From: Streptomyces sp. NRRL F-5122
GTDB taxonomy: Bacteria > Actinomycetota > Actinomycetes > Streptomycetales > Streptomycetaceae
Direction of reading: 5' to 3'
DNA length: 64,000 nucleotides
Assembly: GCF_001507435.1 (NCBI RefSeq)
Contig: NZ_LMWH01000278.1
Location: forward strand, 124,001-188,000
The notes beneath the pieces were generated by a model, which was not told the DNA's origin, made no database searches, and worked only from the letters and a program-made list of their open reading frames with translations. The position numbers and the translations under genes are program-made. The stretch's first letter is position 1. Each line of letters begins with the position of its first letter. Below are positions 8,225-16,371 of this stretch, in pieces.

Positions 8225-8770
8225 TCACCGGGTCTGCTCGTGTCCGGAAAGCAGTCGGATGAGGCTGCGGGGCGCGTCGCCGCCGAAGCAGAGCTCGAAG
8301 TCACGGGCGGCCTCGGCGGCGGCTTCGGCGCTGCGGAGGAAGAGGGCCCGCTCGTACTGGACGAACGCGGCCTCGGCGTCATCGGGGTGCGCGGCGATGG
8401 CCGTTCCCAGCTCCGCACCGTCGTACATGGCCAGGTTTGCGCCCTCGCCGTTCGGCGGGGAGAGGTGGGCGGCGTCGCCCAGCAGGGTCACCCCGGGCAC
8501 GCGATCCCACCGGTGCCCGATCGGCAAGGGCGTTGAGGGGACGCAACACCGGTGCGGTGTCACTGTCGGTGATCAGAGCGGTGAGCTCCGGCGCCCAGCT
8601 GTCGAACTCCTGCGCAATCCGGGCGGTGGCCGCCGCGGGATCGGTGAAGTCGATGCCGGAGAACCAGTCCTGGGGCCTGGAGAGCGCCACATAGGCGTGA
8701 AGGGTCCCGCCGCTCTCCCGATGGGCCTGGATCGCCTTCCCCGGCGCGTTGGCGAACAGCGCCCCGCCTC
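8225..8770 (-). pseudogene. FAD-dependent monooxygenase remnant (TetX-like), truncated and frameshifted
   Basis: Two minus-strand frames carry parts of a class A flavoprotein monooxygenase. The upstream part has GGALFANAPGKAIQAHR and HAYVALSRPQDWF. The downstream part has [21 protein letters not shown], the second FAD-binding GD motif, and the C-terminal helices. They join at LRPLNAL/PIGHRW near 8530 only if a frameshift is allowed. The entire N-terminal FAD-binding GxGxxG domain is gone; homology stops at about 8770, where a TetR fragment on the opposite strand starts. The gene cannot make a functional enzyme. Confidence 0.8.
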
Positions 8771-8774
8771 GCCA

Positions 8775-9370
8775 CCGGGCCCGGGGCGATCTACTGGCAT
8801 GTGGCGAACAAGAGCGAGCTGCTCGGTGCCGCGACCGAAGCCGTTGTCGCCGCCGCTCTGGCCATCGAGCGCGCCGAGTCGGCGGACTCGCCGCAGGACG
8901 AGATCCGCGCCGTCGCGCTCGGTCTGTTCCACGCGATCGATGAACACCCATGGCTCGCCACACAGCTCTCGACCCAGCTCTCCAGCAACTCCTCGGGGTC
9001 GGTGACGCCGCGGATCTTCGAAAGCATCGGTCGGCAGGTCCGCGCGCTGGGGGTACCCGAGCGCAGTTGGTTCACGTCGACCTCGGTGTTGGTGCACTAC
9101 ATTCTCGGCGCCGCCGGCCAGAACGCCGCGAACTCCGCGTACGCCGACGGTCTCGGGCCCGAAATGGACCGCACCGAGTTCCTCGACACCGTGTCGAAGG
9201 CCTGGGAAGCGCTCGACCCCGACGAATACCCGTTCACCCGGGCCGTCGCGGACCAGTTGCGCGAGCACAACGATCGCGAGCAGTTCCTCGCAGGAATCGA
9301 TCTCGTCCTCAGCGGCATCACCGCCCTTCAACCGGCAAGTCGACAGCCGCACACCTCTCCGCCCGCCTGA
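8775..9370 (+). pseudogene. TetR family regulator remnant lacking most of its HTH
   Basis: The frame begins inside the recognition helix (PGAIYWHVANKSELL) and continues through a complete TetR C-terminal ligand domain to the stop at 9368-9370. The preceding helices of the DNA-binding domain are missing. An ATG or GTG inside could yield a domain that still dimerises but cannot bind DNA. The broken end faces the broken end of the monooxygenase on the other strand. This fits a single deletion that removed the shared intergenic region and both N-termini of a divergent regulator-enzyme pair. Confidence 0.78.
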
Positions 9371-9600
9371 TTCGGGCAAGCCCACGGTGCCACCTGCGAC
9401 GTGAGCTCAGCCGCGGTCGTCAACTCCGAGCCGCACAGGCTTGTGCCCACACTCCCGGGAAGTACGACCCGAGCGAATGCCTGCCCGCAGAGGTCGTCCG
9501 GTCAGCGCGAGCAGCCGGCCAGGTCCACACGCCGATACCCGCGGCGTCATGACGCTGTGTCAGCGACGAGCAGCCGATCACGATCTGCGATGATGGTTCG

Positions 9601-10179
9601 GTGAGCGAGGCAAGGCTGCTGGCCACGAAGGCCGTCGAGTCGCATGTCCGGGCGTTCTTCATGGGGCACAGCGTGGAGGCTGTCGACTTCGATCTCGGTC
9701 CGGAGCGACGGGAGTCAGTGCCCGATCTACGAGTTCTCGTCGTGGGTCCCGGCCCCCGTAGCGACAGTTGGGCCTATGTGACCGCCGGATGCTGGGCCTC
9801 GATGAACAAACACGGCCATGGACTTGAGTTCGTCATGACCGCGGGCACCCGTGATCAGCGGTTCATCGAACTCACGGCGATGATCGCCTTTTACCACTGT
9901 GGAAGGCATCAACTCGACATCAAGCACAGCATGCCGATCGGTGAATCATGGGTGCCGGGTTCGACCTGCGATCACCTGCTGATCAGCCTGCCTTTTCTGT
10001 ACGGCCCCGACCTTGAACACTGTCCGCTGCCCGAGGGTCACGCCCGGATCCTGTGGACCCTGCCCGTGACGACAGCCGAGATCGAGTTCCGCAGACGTCA
10101 CGGACACGAGGCGCTGGAGCAACTCTTCGACAAGATGGAGATCATCCCCACGGATCCCTTCAGGGAATCGGTCGCGTGA
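9601..10179 (+). CDS. Suppressor-of-fused-like domain protein
   Basis: A 192-residue protein from a GTG start at 9601. The pattern (SDSWAYVTAGCWA, GLEFVMTA, HQLDIKHSMPIGESWVPGS, HLLISLPFLYGP) is that of bacterial suppressor-of-fused (SuFu-like) proteins. These are commonly found among polymorphic-toxin immunity proteins. No toxin gene is nearby, so it is an orphan. Function is inferred from family alone. Confidence 0.75.
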   Translation: MSEARLLATKAVESHVRAFFMGHSVEAVDFDLGPERRESVPDLRVLVVGPGPRSDSWAYVTAGCWASMNKHGHGLEFVMTAGTRDQRFIELTAMIAFYHCGRHQLDIKHSMPIGESWVPGSTCDHLLISLPFLYGPDLEHCPLPEGHARILWTLPVTTAEIEFRRRHGHEALEQLFDKMEIIPTDPFRESVA

Positions 10180-10210
10180 TCATTGGCCGCACGACCCGTA
10201 GGCTCAGGGC

Positions 10211-11152
10211 GTGTCGAAAATCGGGCTCATAGGACTGGGGCGCATGGGTGCCCCTATGTGCGACAACCTGGTCACTGCGGGGCACGAGGTGGTGGCGCAC
10301 GACATCGACCCAGGGCGAGCCGAGACCGCCTTGGCCATGGGAGCACGTTGGTCACCCTCCTCGGCGGCGGCCGCCGCCGAGGCCGAGGTACTCCTCACCG
10401 TGGTGCCGGGTCCTTCCGAAGCCGCGGCCGTGATGGACGATCGCGTGGTGGACGCCCTCGCGCCGGGGGCGACCTGGATCGACATGACAAGCAATTCGCC
10501 GACGGCGTCGGCACGCATCCGGGAGCGCGTCCTCAAACGCGGGGTCGGTGTGCTCGAGGCCCCGATAGGCGGGGGCCCGAAGGACGCCGAGGCGGGTTCC
10601 CTGCGGCTTTTCGTAGGTGGTGATCCCGCCCTGCTTGCCCGGCACCGACGAGTCCTGGAAGCCGTAGCCGATCCCGGCCGGATCGTGCATGTCGGGGGTC
10701 ACGGCGCCGGCTACACGGCGAAACTCCTGGTCAATCTGCTGTGGTTCGGACAAGCCGTCGCCACGGCGGAGGCACTGCTGGTAGGCAGCCGCATGGGGAT
10801 CGACGTGGGCGTACTGCGCGACGTCCTCGCCGACAGCCCTGCTTCCAGTGCGTTCATCCATACTGATCTGTCCGCGCTGTTCGCCGGGGACTACTTGGCG
10901 TCCTTCGGGCTCGACCACATCGAGGAGCAGCTGGCGATGGTGGTGTCACTCGCGCGGGACAACTCGACGCCCCATACCGTGACCGAGGCTGTCCGACGCC
11001 TCTATGTGCAGGCGGGTGAGCGCTTCGGGCCTGCCGACGGCGAGTTGCTCGCGGTGGCTCTGCTGGAAGAACAAGCGGGTCTGCTCCTTCGAACCCCGTC
11101 CACCCGAAAGGGAGATGACACGCCCGCGACCCCAGGGCCGGCGCTCCCGTGA
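10211..11152 (+). CDS. NAD(P)-dependent 3-hydroxyisobutyrate dehydrogenase-like oxidoreductase
   Basis: A 313-residue beta-hydroxyacid dehydrogenase. The Rossmann signature is GLIGLGRMGAPMCDNL, the substrate-binding segment is EAPIGGGPKDAEAGSL, and the catalytic lysine region is YTAKLLVNLLWFGQ (the usual GxGxxxKxxxN helix). The alpha-helical C-terminal dimerisation domain is complete. The GTG start at 10211 lies 31 bases behind the SuFu-like gene. Possible substrates are 3-hydroxyisobutyrate, tartronate semialdehyde or an imine (imine-reductase relatives share this fold); the sequence does not decide. Confidence 0.88.
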   Translation: MSKIGLIGLGRMGAPMCDNLVTAGHEVVAHDIDPGRAETALAMGARWSPSSAAAAAEAEVLLTVVPGPSEAAAVMDDRVVDALAPGATWIDMTSNSPTASARIRERVLKRGVGVLEAPIGGGPKDAEAGSLRLFVGGDPALLARHRRVLEAVADPGRIVHVGGHGAGYTAKLLVNLLWFGQAVATAEALLVGSRMGIDVGVLRDVLADSPASSAFIHTDLSALFAGDYLASFGLDHIEEQLAMVVSLARDNSTPHTVTEAVRRLYVQAGERFGPADGELLAVALLEEQAGLLLRTPSTRKGDDTPATPGPALP

Positions 11153-11181
11153 AGGGCCTTCCGCCGACCGTCTAGCAGCGG

Positions 11182-11454
11182 CTAGGGACCGCAAGGAGGT
11201 CCGTCGCCGACCATCGGAGCCGGACGGAGGTCCAGCAGCGTCTCGCGCTCGTCGGTCCGCGACGCGGTCAGGGCGAAGGCGGTCGGCGGGCCCTGCAGAG
11301 TGCACGCCATGTGCCACCGCAGGCCCCACTGGAAGCGGTTGCAGTCGGCGCAGTACCCGTACTCGGCCCAGCCGGCCTGGTGCGCACTTGACGGTTTCAC
11401 GGGAGCGGCGGCAATCCACTGGTGGAGTCCACTGTGCACATGTCGTCGCTGCAC
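11182..11454 (-). CDS. Hypothetical protein with a CxxC motif
   Basis: A 90-residue frame ending with a well-ordered segment (AEYGYCADCNRFQWGLRWHM, then CTLQGPP and LDLRPAPMVGDGPPCGP). The CADC pair and a later Cys could bind a metal. The N-terminal third looks less gene-like, so the true start may be further in, or the gene may be a fragment. Convergent with the preceding dehydrogenase. No family recognised. Confidence 0.35.
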   Translation of the reverse strand: MQRRHVHSGLHQWIAAAPVKPSSAHQAGWAEYGYCADCNRFQWGLRWHMACTLQGPPTAFALTASRTDERETLLDLRPAPMVGDGPPCGP

Positions 11455-11509
11455 ATCGAGGTGTTGGCGGCTCCGCGCCTTCAGCTACGCCGACGTGGGC
11501 TGAGCGTTG

Positions 11510-12229
11510 TCAGCGGTCGTGGCCCTCGCACTGGTCATGGCGCCTGTCGTGGCCGTCGTGCCCGCCGCCGTCACGCCCGTGGTGCTCGTAGTGCTTGATC
11601 GTGGTGGTGTCGGTGGCGGTGTGGGTGGTGGTGTCACCGCCTCCAGTGACGGTAGCGATATTGGTGAGCCGTGCACGGGCGTTACAGGGGACGTGGACCT
11701 TCAACGAAACGGGCGGGTAGCTGTGTCCGGCAGGCAACACGTCGCTGCGGGTACAGGTGAGGGTGGCCAGAATGCAGTGCCATCCCCCGCCCGTGATCCT
11801 GCCGGCCCGAAGACCTGCGGGGAGGATGTCATGGACGGTGACCGTGGTGCCATTGGTCGGGCCGGCCGCGGCGGCGGAACCCACAGTGATGGTGTAAACG
11901 CCGTCCTCGCCTTGGATGAAGGTGTTCGCGTGATTCTTGGCGATGGTCAGAGACGGTTGGCCGACTGAGATGACCGTAAATGTGAGGCCGGTGCCGGCAT
12001 TGCTGTCGGTGCCGCCGGGGTCAGCGGTGGCGGTGCCACTGGGTTCGGTGAGGCCTGTGGTGGTGACGGTGTCGACCACCGACACCGTCCGCTCGTTGGC
12101 CTGGTCGACGTAGGAACTCTGATCCGTGGCGGTCCAGGCTGTGGCCAGGACAATCGGCGGAATGGCTAGCCCGGCAGCCACCACCGCCCCCGTCTTGCGG
12201 GCCCGCACCCTCAGCGACGATCGAGACAT
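11510..12229 (-). CDS. Secreted DUF11-repeat protein with histidine-rich tail
   Basis: A 239-residue secreted protein. The ATG at 12229 is chosen because GGGAGG lies about 10 bases upstream. A basic start and hydrophobic stretch (TGAVVAAGLAIPPIVLATAW) form the signal peptide. A DUF11-type beta-sandwich follows, with the signature GVYTITV, NGTTVTVHDILPAGL and LTNIATVTGGGDTTTHTATD. The last about 25 residues are His/Asp/Gly-rich (HYEHHGRDGGGHDGHDRRHD), which is unusual for the family and suggests metal binding. No LPXTG or membrane anchor is visible. It is separated by 326 bases from the upstream DUF916-like gene. Confidence 0.75.
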   Translation of the reverse strand: MSRSSLRVRARKTGAVVAAGLAIPPIVLATAWTATDQSSYVDQANERTVSVVDTVTTTGLTEPSGTATADPGGTDSNAGTGLTFTVISVGQPSLTIAKNHANTFIQGEDGVYTITVGSAAAAGPTNGTTVTVHDILPAGLRAGRITGGGWHCILATLTCTRSDVLPAGHSYPPVSLKVHVPCNARARLTNIATVTGGGDTTTHTATDTTTIKHYEHHGRDGGGHDGHDRRHDQCEGHDR

Positions 12230-12555
12230 GCCGCCGCTACCTCCCGTGCCGCAGCTTGCTCCAGCCCGCCCTCTCCCCTGCCTGAACACCGACATCTCCG
12301 TTTCCAAACCGTCCATAACGAGCCGTAGATACTCATCTTTACGCTTCCGCGAGTGGGCTCGTGATTACGACACGACCGTGATCGCGGCGAGCACACGAGA
12401 CTCGACAAACACATCGGGTGGGCGCGGGGTACGCCCAGGTCGCAGCGCCGGCGAGGATGCCGTCGGCGCAAAAAAGTGGCGTGCTCGATGACGACGTCAT
12501 GCGTCGCCCGCGGAGCAGATCAGCAGGCTGCGGGGGCGGGGCTCGGTCGGAGTCG
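12230..12555. other. Intergenic region between secreted-protein genes
   Basis: It holds the ribosome binding site of the DUF11 gene (GGGAGG near 12240-12245 on the minus strand). No supported gene and no clear terminator hairpin were seen. Confidence 0.3.
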
Positions 12556-13584
12556 TCACCGGCGGCGCCGGAGGAACTTGGAGAGCAGAAGGCACAAAGC
12601 GATGAGGACGAGGGCTGAAAACCCGGCGACCACAGAGGTAGGCAAGTGCCCTTGCTGGGCGGCCGACGCGGCGACCGCCCCTGCGCTACCCAAAGTCGTC
12701 GGGAAGGTGATGGTGGCGCGCGTGGTGTGCTCGACCAGGCCGCTTTTGAGCGTGAGCTTCACGGTCCATGGGCCGTCCGGCAACCGTGCGTCCAACGGGA
12801 CGACCGCTTCCGCACGGTCGCTCGGAGCCAGTGTGGTGCCCGTCTTGGCGGCGAACGGTCCAGCGCGCAGTCCACCCGGTCCGTCGAAGAGGGAGAGTGC
12901 CCCGCTGACGTCCAGGGCACGACCCCCCGTGTTGTGGATGCGGGCGCGAAGCTCACCCCGACCGTCGCGGGCTCGGGTCGGATAAAGCCGCTCGATCTTG
13001 AAGTCCGACGGTGGCTCACCACCGGGACCGACGTCGATGTACATCCGGAGGCCCACCCGGCCCAGCATCGTCAGATTGTGCGAGCGGTCCGTACCGGTGC
13101 CCGTCTGCGCCCAGATGACGCCGTATCGCTCACCGGCGGCGGCGTCCCTGGGAACCCGGATGGTGGTCCGTACCCGCGCCGTTTCGGAGGCCGCCAGCTC
13201 AAGGTCCGCCGTGTCGAGTGACGTCCAGCCGGTCAGCTCGTTGGGGGTGCGCTGCGGCGCGAAGGTGAACTTACCCTTCGCGATGGCGGCCGCCGCAGCG
13301 TAGACGCTGACGTGCATCGGTGTGGACGACTCGTTGGTGACCTCCACCCGCCGCTCGATGGTCGAGCCGGGCGCGAGGTGGTCGACGATGTAGGCATGCG
13401 CCCTGGGATCGGCACGTCGGCTTTCCGGAGCGTCGAGCAGCTTGATACCGATGGTCCTGTTCGCAGCCGGGTGCCGGCCGGAGGGCGCTCCGGGGGCCTC
13501 GTGTCCCGCTGCCGGCATCACCCCGGCCGCTTGTACGAAGGCCAGCACCAGCAGTAGGACCCAGTACCGGCGCGCACCCTTCAT
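12556..13584 (-). CDS. DUF916-like cell-surface protein with C-terminal membrane anchor
   Basis: A 342-residue exported protein. A signal peptide (VLLLVLAFVQAAGVMPAAGHEA) is followed by an Ig-like domain resembling the peptidoglycan-binding DUF916 proteins of WxL systems (VEVTNESSTPMHVSVYAAAA, then RVPRDAAAGERYGVIWAQ). A second beta domain (ARIHNTGGRALDVSGALSLFDG) comes next, then one C-terminal helix (VVAGFSALVLIALCLLL) and a basic tail. The ATG at 13584 lies 4 bases after the stop of the WxL-like gene, so the two are co-transcribed. Partner surface proteins of this kind in Gram-positives form complexes on the wall; that role here is inferred. Confidence 0.75.
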   Translation of the reverse strand: MKGARRYWVLLLVLAFVQAAGVMPAAGHEAPGAPSGRHPAANRTIGIKLLDAPESRRADPRAHAYIVDHLAPGSTIERRVEVTNESSTPMHVSVYAAAAAIAKGKFTFAPQRTPNELTGWTSLDTADLELAASETARVRTTIRVPRDAAAGERYGVIWAQTGTGTDRSHNLTMLGRVGLRMYIDVGPGGEPPSDFKIERLYPTRARDGRGELRARIHNTGGRALDVSGALSLFDGPGGLRAGPFAAKTGTTLAPSDRAEAVVPLDARLPDGPWTVKLTLKSGLVEHTTRATITFPTTLGSAGAVAASAAQQGHLPTSVVAGFSALVLIALCLLLSKFLRRRR

Positions 13585-13588
13585 TCCG

Positions 13589-14104
13589 TCAGGCAACGGA
13601 CTGGGTCAGCGTTCCGGTGTAGGTCCCGCCGATGGCGCCGGCGGGCACGTTGACGGTGACAGTCGGGTTCCAGGTCGCGGTGTTGTCTCCGACGCCTTCG
13701 GTCCCGGTGACTACCGGCGTCGCGGTGTGGCTCAGCGTCACGGGCGTTCCGGTGGCGGTAATGGTACCGGTCGTCGTAATCGACCCGGGATCGTAGTTGG
13801 CGTTGGTGGCGGGGATCGTCGACGCCCCGTTCGTGAAGTCCGTCTCCGCCGCGGTTGCCGTCCAGGAGGCGAAGGCGAGGGCGCGGTCGTCGGTGACGGT
13901 CACGACGCCGATCGCCCCGCTGATCGCGGTGCCGGGCGCTCCGGAGCCGAGGTTGGCGCTGACCGGTGCCGACAACGACAAGTCGCCGGACGAGACGGTG
14001 AAGTTGACTGTGGTGCTGGGGTCGTCCGCCGCCACGGCGGGGCCCGGCTGGACCAGGACGAGAGCAGCGGCTGCGGCCGCGACAGATAGGCTTCGTGCAC
14101 GCAC
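13589..14104 (-). CDS. WxL-domain-like surface protein
   Basis: A 171-residue secreted protein with signal peptide (LSVAAAAAALVLVQPGPAVAADD). A Thr/Ser/Gly-rich beta domain follows. The segment VTVTDDRALAFASWTATAAETDF matches the position and style of the WxL motif (W-T-A-T), and the C-terminal strand GTYTGTLTQSVA is also typical. WxL domains bind the cell wall non-covalently. It is the first gene of a two-gene operon with the DUF916-like protein, the same pairing seen in Firmicutes WxL loci. Confidence 0.7.
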   Translation of the reverse strand: MRARSLSVAAAAAALVLVQPGPAVAADDPSTTVNFTVSSGDLSLSAPVSANLGSGAPGTAISGAIGVVTVTDDRALAFASWTATAAETDFTNGASTIPATNANYDPGSITTTGTITATGTPVTLSHTATPVVTGTEGVGDNTATWNPTVTVNVPAGAIGGTYTGTLTQSVA

Positions 14105-14704
14105 GATAACTCCCGAAGTAGCCGCCTGTCAGTGGAAATACCGGCTGACGGCGGACATGCTGGTTGACGCGACGCAGACAATCGGGCGTGGCCTGTTCAC
14201 ACAAGGCGACGCGCGCCGCACTCCGCCGTACGAATGACCACATTTCAGCCGCAGCGAAGCCCGGTGCGCCTCGCCGGCAGCCTCAGATCGCCTGGCCGCG
14301 ATGACGAAGGATGGCAGCGAACGGCTTTGGGAGCTGAGGCTCGAAGTCCGCCATCTCGAAGTCCGTCATCTCGACCTCAGCCTCTCCATACGCCGGCCAT
14401 GGGCCCTCGAGCCGCGACCGCCGCGGCCGCGAGGAATTCACCCGGCGACACGGAGTTCCGTACGGGCGACGCCCGCTCCGACGGTTCCGACTCCATCACA
14501 CCCCACCACTCCCGCACACGTCACAAGCGGGGCAGCCAGGTTGTTCTCGGTTTCCGCCGCGTACGCTTCGGCGAAGGTGTCGTAGTCGTGCGTCTGCCGC
14601 GTTCCATCGGTGCAGCCCGGTAGTCACATGATCTTCCGGGCGGAACCCGATTCAGTGCGTGTCCAGTCACCCGGGTCGAGCGGTCGTTCCCCAGAGTGTC
14701 GTGT
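14105..14704. other. Gene-poor stretch with a possible small ORF
   Basis: About 600 bases between the WxL-like gene and the DUF5707 gene. The only coding candidate is a minus-strand frame 14283-14441 (GTG, 52 residues) containing a 5-residue near-repeat (EMTDF EMADF) and ending in PKPFAAILRHRGQAI. It has no recognised family and no strong ribosome site. The rest shows nothing supportable. Confidence 0.3.
14341..14370. repeat. 15-base direct tandem repeat, two copies
   Basis: TCGAAGTCCGYCATC occurs twice head to tail with one mismatch, followed by a partial third (TCGACCTC). The 15-base unit keeps reading frame in the small minus-strand ORF. Confidence 0.6.
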
Positions 14705-15157
14705 TCAGTCGACGGTGAACGCCGCAGCCTTGTCGTCCAGGGTCGTTGTGCCGTCCTTGGCGGTGGCGAGTACGGCAACGTACCAGGCACCGTGCGGGGA
14801 CGCCGCGGCCTCCGCACCTGCCACACCGGTCTTGTAGGTGCATCGCACCGTGTCCGCACCGGCGGGCTCACAGGTCGCCGGCTCGGCTCCGGCCATCTCC
14901 TTGGCCGTCGGCTCCATCTTGGCGAGGGACGAATCCGCCGGCCAGGCCATCACCTTCAGGCTCCTTAGACCCGAGGACGCCGTCACCTCGGTGGTGAAGG
15001 AGAAGGTGCCTTGGCCGTCGCCTTCGGGGGCGGTGTAGTGGGCGACGCTGTGCGCCAGGGTGGGGGGTTGTTCCTCGGTGTTGGCCAGGGCGAAGGCTCC
15101 GACGCCACCGAGGACGACGACACCGGCTGTCACTGACAAGGCGATACGTCGGGCCAT
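14705..15157 (-). CDS. DUF5707 domain secreted protein
   Basis: A 150-residue Streptomyces protein of unknown function. The ATG at 15157 follows GGAGAA by a normal distance. Signal peptide RIALSVTAGVVVLGGVGAFA is followed by the conserved HSVAHYTAPEG, the VTASSGLRSLKVMAWPADSSL strand pair, a cysteine pair (ATCEPAG and VRCTYKTG) that could form a disulphide, and GAWYVAVLATAKDG. The gene is monocistronic as far as can be seen. The family is known mainly from actinomycete secretomes; no reaction is known. Confidence 0.8.
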   Translation of the reverse strand: MARRIALSVTAGVVVLGGVGAFALANTEEQPPTLAHSVAHYTAPEGDGQGTFSFTTEVTASSGLRSLKVMAWPADSSLAKMEPTAKEMAGAEPATCEPAGADTVRCTYKTGVAGAEAAASPHGAWYVAVLATAKDGTTTLDDKAAAFTVD

Positions 15158-15369
15158 GGCGTGTTCTCCGTAACTGTCTCCGCTGGATCGAACCGGCGCC
15201 GTCGGTCGAGCGCCTGCACCGATACTGGCAACGCGAGAGGCCTCACACGTGAGCACACGTACTCAACTCGACCTAGGGCATCGACCTGAGCGGTCACATC
15301 CAGCTGACGTGTGTCCCGTTTCCGAGCGCGATGAGTGGTACATCACCGGCGACGCGCGAAGGTGATGGT

Positions 15370-15500
15370 CTACGGGCCGGCGTCCGTCAGCGGGCTGCGA
15401 TCCCAGTCTCCGAATTGTTCTACGACCGCCATTCCGGCATCGGCGAGAAACGTCGACAGCGCGTCCGGAGCGAGGAAACGCAAGGTCCTTCGGCTCCGTC
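15370..15500 (-). pseudogene. C-terminal remnant of a class I SAM methyltransferase
   Basis: A minus-strand frame encodes RTLRFLAPDALSTFLADAG and EQFGDWDRSPLTDAGP, the typical last 40 residues of SAM-dependent methyltransferases (the QFGDWDRSP ending). No Rossmann SAM-binding motif is found upstream, where the frame turns into low-complexity arginine-rich sequence. It is a relic tail without a gene body. Confidence 0.55.
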
Positions 15501-15730
15501 TGGGCCGGTCCACGCGAGCGTGCCAGACTCCTCCATGCTTGGCGTCCGGTTCAGTGGCTCGGCCTGGAGTGGTCATGCGCGGTGTTGGGGTGCCGCGGCG
15601 AAGACTTCGCGGAAGCCCGTGGAACCACCGGCTCAGAGCCAGATCGGGAGGTGCAGTGATGAGCAGCGTGAAGTGGGCGGCGACGTCACCGCGATCGGGG
15701 CGATTCTGCGCAGTGGAGAGGGGTTCGGAC

Positions 15731-16063
15731 ATGCTGGGTCTGTCGGATCTTCACGACGAATTGCGCGCGCGTGGCCAGGGATACATCGAAGTCCGGCTGT
15801 CGACGGGCGAGTTCCCTCTCCTGACCATGGGCTTCCGAGGCAATCACGCAGTCCTCCATCTGTTCCAGGACGTCGAAACGGCGTCACTTCTGGTCGGGGA
15901 CGGCTCGGTCGCCGCGAATACCGTGATCGACGTCCCGATCATGGACGAGCAGGCTGAGTTCACCGGACGTTTTGTCCTGAGTGCCGATCATGCATGGGGC
16001 GTCATGTGGCACTTCATCGAAACCGGGGAGCCTCGCGACCTGGGTGAATGGTGCGAGTTGTAG
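15731..16063 (+). CDS. Imm1-like immunity-family protein (hypothetical)
   Basis: A 110-residue soluble protein. The ATG at 15731 is preceded by a GGAGAGGGG site. The C-terminal part (VIDVPIMDEQAEF, then SADHAWGVMWHFIETGEPRDL) resembles Imm1-type proteins, in which a helix ending in a TGE/P segment precedes a tryptophan. Those neutralise secreted toxins, but no toxin is adjacent. This could equally be an unrelated hypothetical protein. Confidence 0.45.
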   Translation: MLGLSDLHDELRARGQGYIEVRLSTGEFPLLTMGFRGNHAVLHLFQDVETASLLVGDGSVAANTVIDVPIMDEQAEFTGRFVLSADHAWGVMWHFIETGEPRDLGEWCEL

Positions 16064-16371
16064 CCACGAAATGATCAGTCGGCGGACAGCACATCATGGA
16101 CGTTCCAAGAGGGGACTTCGGCAGCACCGGATTCCGCGCGACTGGATAGGGCTCGCATTCGGGGGCGGGGTAGTCGGGGGCAGCCGACACCGGGTGTCAC
16201 CCGTGCCCCGTCCGACGCCCTTGGCGTCGAGAGGCGGCTCAATCCTGAACGGAGTCGAAGAGATGCGCCCCGTTGCCCGCTCTCGCCGCTCATGGCAAAA
16301 CACCCCCACGGGGTGACCAAAAGCGGCGTACGTGGAGGTTTGAGGCCGGGGATTTCGTCTACGGGCACTGT
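16064..16371. other. Intergenic stretch, nothing recognised
   Basis: About 300 bases before the CYTH-CHAD gene. No supported coding frame and no clear hairpin were seen. Confidence 0.3.
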
